DNA of 6,588 bases from an uncultured Eubacteriaceae bacterium (GTDB taxonomy: Bacteria; Bacillota; Clostridia; Lachnospirales; CAG-274). The notes under the pieces are model-generated. The model was not told the DNA's origin and did not search any database. It saw nothing but the letters and a program-made list of their open reading frames with translations. Below are positions 5,840 through 6,588 of the stretch, in pieces. Made by a program: the position numbers and the translations under genes. The stretch covers positions 1 through 6,588 of the forward strand of contig CAMNCZ010000061.1 in the NCBI GenBank assembly GCA_946534775.1, given 5' to 3'. How positions within the stretch are numbered: the first letter of the stretch is position 1; the number at the start of each line of letters is the position of its first letter.

Positions 5840-6588
5840 ATGATAGAAATTAAAGAATACAGAGGACATATACGTAACTGGAAGCCACTTTGCAGCGAAC
5901 TTTCCGTTGATGTATCGTTAAATGACAAAGACAGGGAAAAGGCGATAATAGTCGCAGCCTACAAGAAATGGGGCAGAACGCTTGCAGATCATATTTACGG
6001 TATGTTTGCCTTTGCACTTTGGGATACGGAAGAAAACAAGCTGTTTTGTTTAAGGGATCAGTTTGGTACAAAGCCGTTTTTCTATTATATAACGGAAGAT
6101 AATAATATTCTCTGCGGCTCTTCAATAAGAGAGATAATGAAGGGCAAGGGCTTTAAAAAGGAACTTAATAAAGATATGCTTCAGCTGTATCTTACTTTTA
6201 CATATGTTGCGGGTGAAGATACGTTTTTTAAAGGTGTAAAAAAGCTTATGCCGGGTCATTGGCTGGAGTGGAAAGACGGCAAAGTTGAGATAGGCCGCTA
6301 TTGGACGCCCGTTTTCAAGCCCGATAACGAAAAATCGCTTGAAGACTTTGCTGATGAGATACACAAAACCGTAAAACACATATTTACCGAGGTAAAGACC
6401 GAAAACGAGGCAGCGGAGTCGTTTCTTTCGGGCGGTGTGGATTCAAGCTATGTATTGGCGCTTTCAGATGCTAAAATGTGCGATTCCTGCGGATATGACG
6501 AGGAACGTTTTGATGAGAGCAGGGTGGCGGCAAAAACGGCCGAATTGCTTGGCAGAGAACAGGCTGTCTGCCTTATAACACCCGAAAG
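5840..6588 (+). CDS. Asparagine synthetase-related protein lacking the catalytic N-terminal glutaminase segment (partial)
   Basis: The reading frame is open from 5840 to the window end, giving 249 residues of the N-terminal part. Residues about 4-100 match the second half of the class II (Ntn) glutamine amidotransferase domain of AsnB: YRGHIRNWKPL (7-17) aligns with the usual FNGEIYNYKEL, followed by GMFAFALWD (54-62) and LRDQFGTKPFFYY (71-83). The first 60-70 residues of ordinary AsnB, with the MCGI nucleophile Cys and the substrate arginine, are absent, and the glutamine-binding NGE is RGH. The synthetase domain begins about residue 110 and keeps the ATP pyrophosphatase loop SGGVDSS (197-203) and a FDES motif (224-227). 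So ATP-dependent adenylation of a carboxylate looks possible, while glutamine hydrolysis does not. It may use free ammonia or another amine, or another product may be made. The start is secure: a strong ribosome binding site and an upstream in-frame stop. It is transcribed divergently from nrdD. Confidence 0.88.
   Translation, partial: MIEIKEYRGHIRNWKPLCSELSVDVSLNDKDREKAIIVAAYKKWGRTLADHIYGMFAFALWDTEENKLFCLRDQFGTKPFFYYITEDNNILCGSSIREIMKGKGFKKELNKDMLQLYLTFTYVAGEDTFFKGVKKLMPGHWLEWKDGKVEIGRYWTPVFKPDNEKSLEDFADEIHKTVKHIFTEVKTENEAAESFLSGGVDSSYVLALSDAKMCDSCGYDEERFDESRVAAKTAELLGREQAVCLITPE

Noticed and set aside
5850..6379. Two minus-strand open frames (91 and 85 codons) under the asparagine-synthetase-like gene
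   Set aside because: They are antisense to a frame with AsnB motifs and show no motifs of their own.

Overview
The window looks like chromosome from a low-to-mid GC, strictly anaerobic member of the Firmicutes, most likely a gut-type Clostridia (Oscillospiraceae/Lachnospiraceae-like). This is inferred from the NrdD class III ribonucleotide reductase, the AGGAGG-type ribosome binding sites, the sigma-A-like promoters with AT-rich spacers, and the combination of a methionine gamma-lyase family gene, miaA and an unusual asparagine-synthetase-like gene. No tRNA, rRNA, CRISPR array, transposase or phage gene was seen.

Layout, left to right. Positions 1-793 (minus) hold the N-terminal two thirds of a PLP-dependent methionine gamma-lyase family protein (YnbB / 'aluminium resistance' type), cut by the window edge. 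A 237-base divergent intergenic region (794-1030) carries a good promoter for each direction and a 55-base near-perfect palindrome that would form the extreme 5' end of the rightward mRNA. Positions 1031-2155 (plus) encode a complete patatin-like phospholipase. A bidirectional terminator (2160-2194) separates it from convergent miaA (2209-3132, minus), a tRNA dimethylallyltransferase. Just upstream of miaA, and separated from it only by a hairpin terminator, is nrdD (3176-5533, minus), the anaerobic ribonucleoside-triphosphate reductase. The 306-base divergent region 5534-5839 contains the nrdD promoter overlapped by two NrdR-box-like sequences, a nested inverted repeat of unknown role, and a strong promoter for the gene on the right. 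Positions 5840-6588 (plus) are the start of an asparagine-synthetase-related protein that runs off the window. It lacks the N-terminal part of the glutaminase domain, including the catalytic cysteine.

How the genes fit together. nrdD supplies dNTPs without oxygen and appears to be under NrdR control. miaA modifies tRNA A37 and may depend on readthrough from nrdD. The methionine gamma-lyase family gene is commonly near miaA and hfq in Firmicutes. Here the phospholipase gene, in opposite orientation, lies between them and no hfq is visible, so the phospholipase with its palindromic leader may be a later insertion. No evidence ties the five genes into one pathway. The most unusual items are the asparagine-synthetase homologue that has lost its glutaminase half-site and the palindromic leader of the phospholipase.
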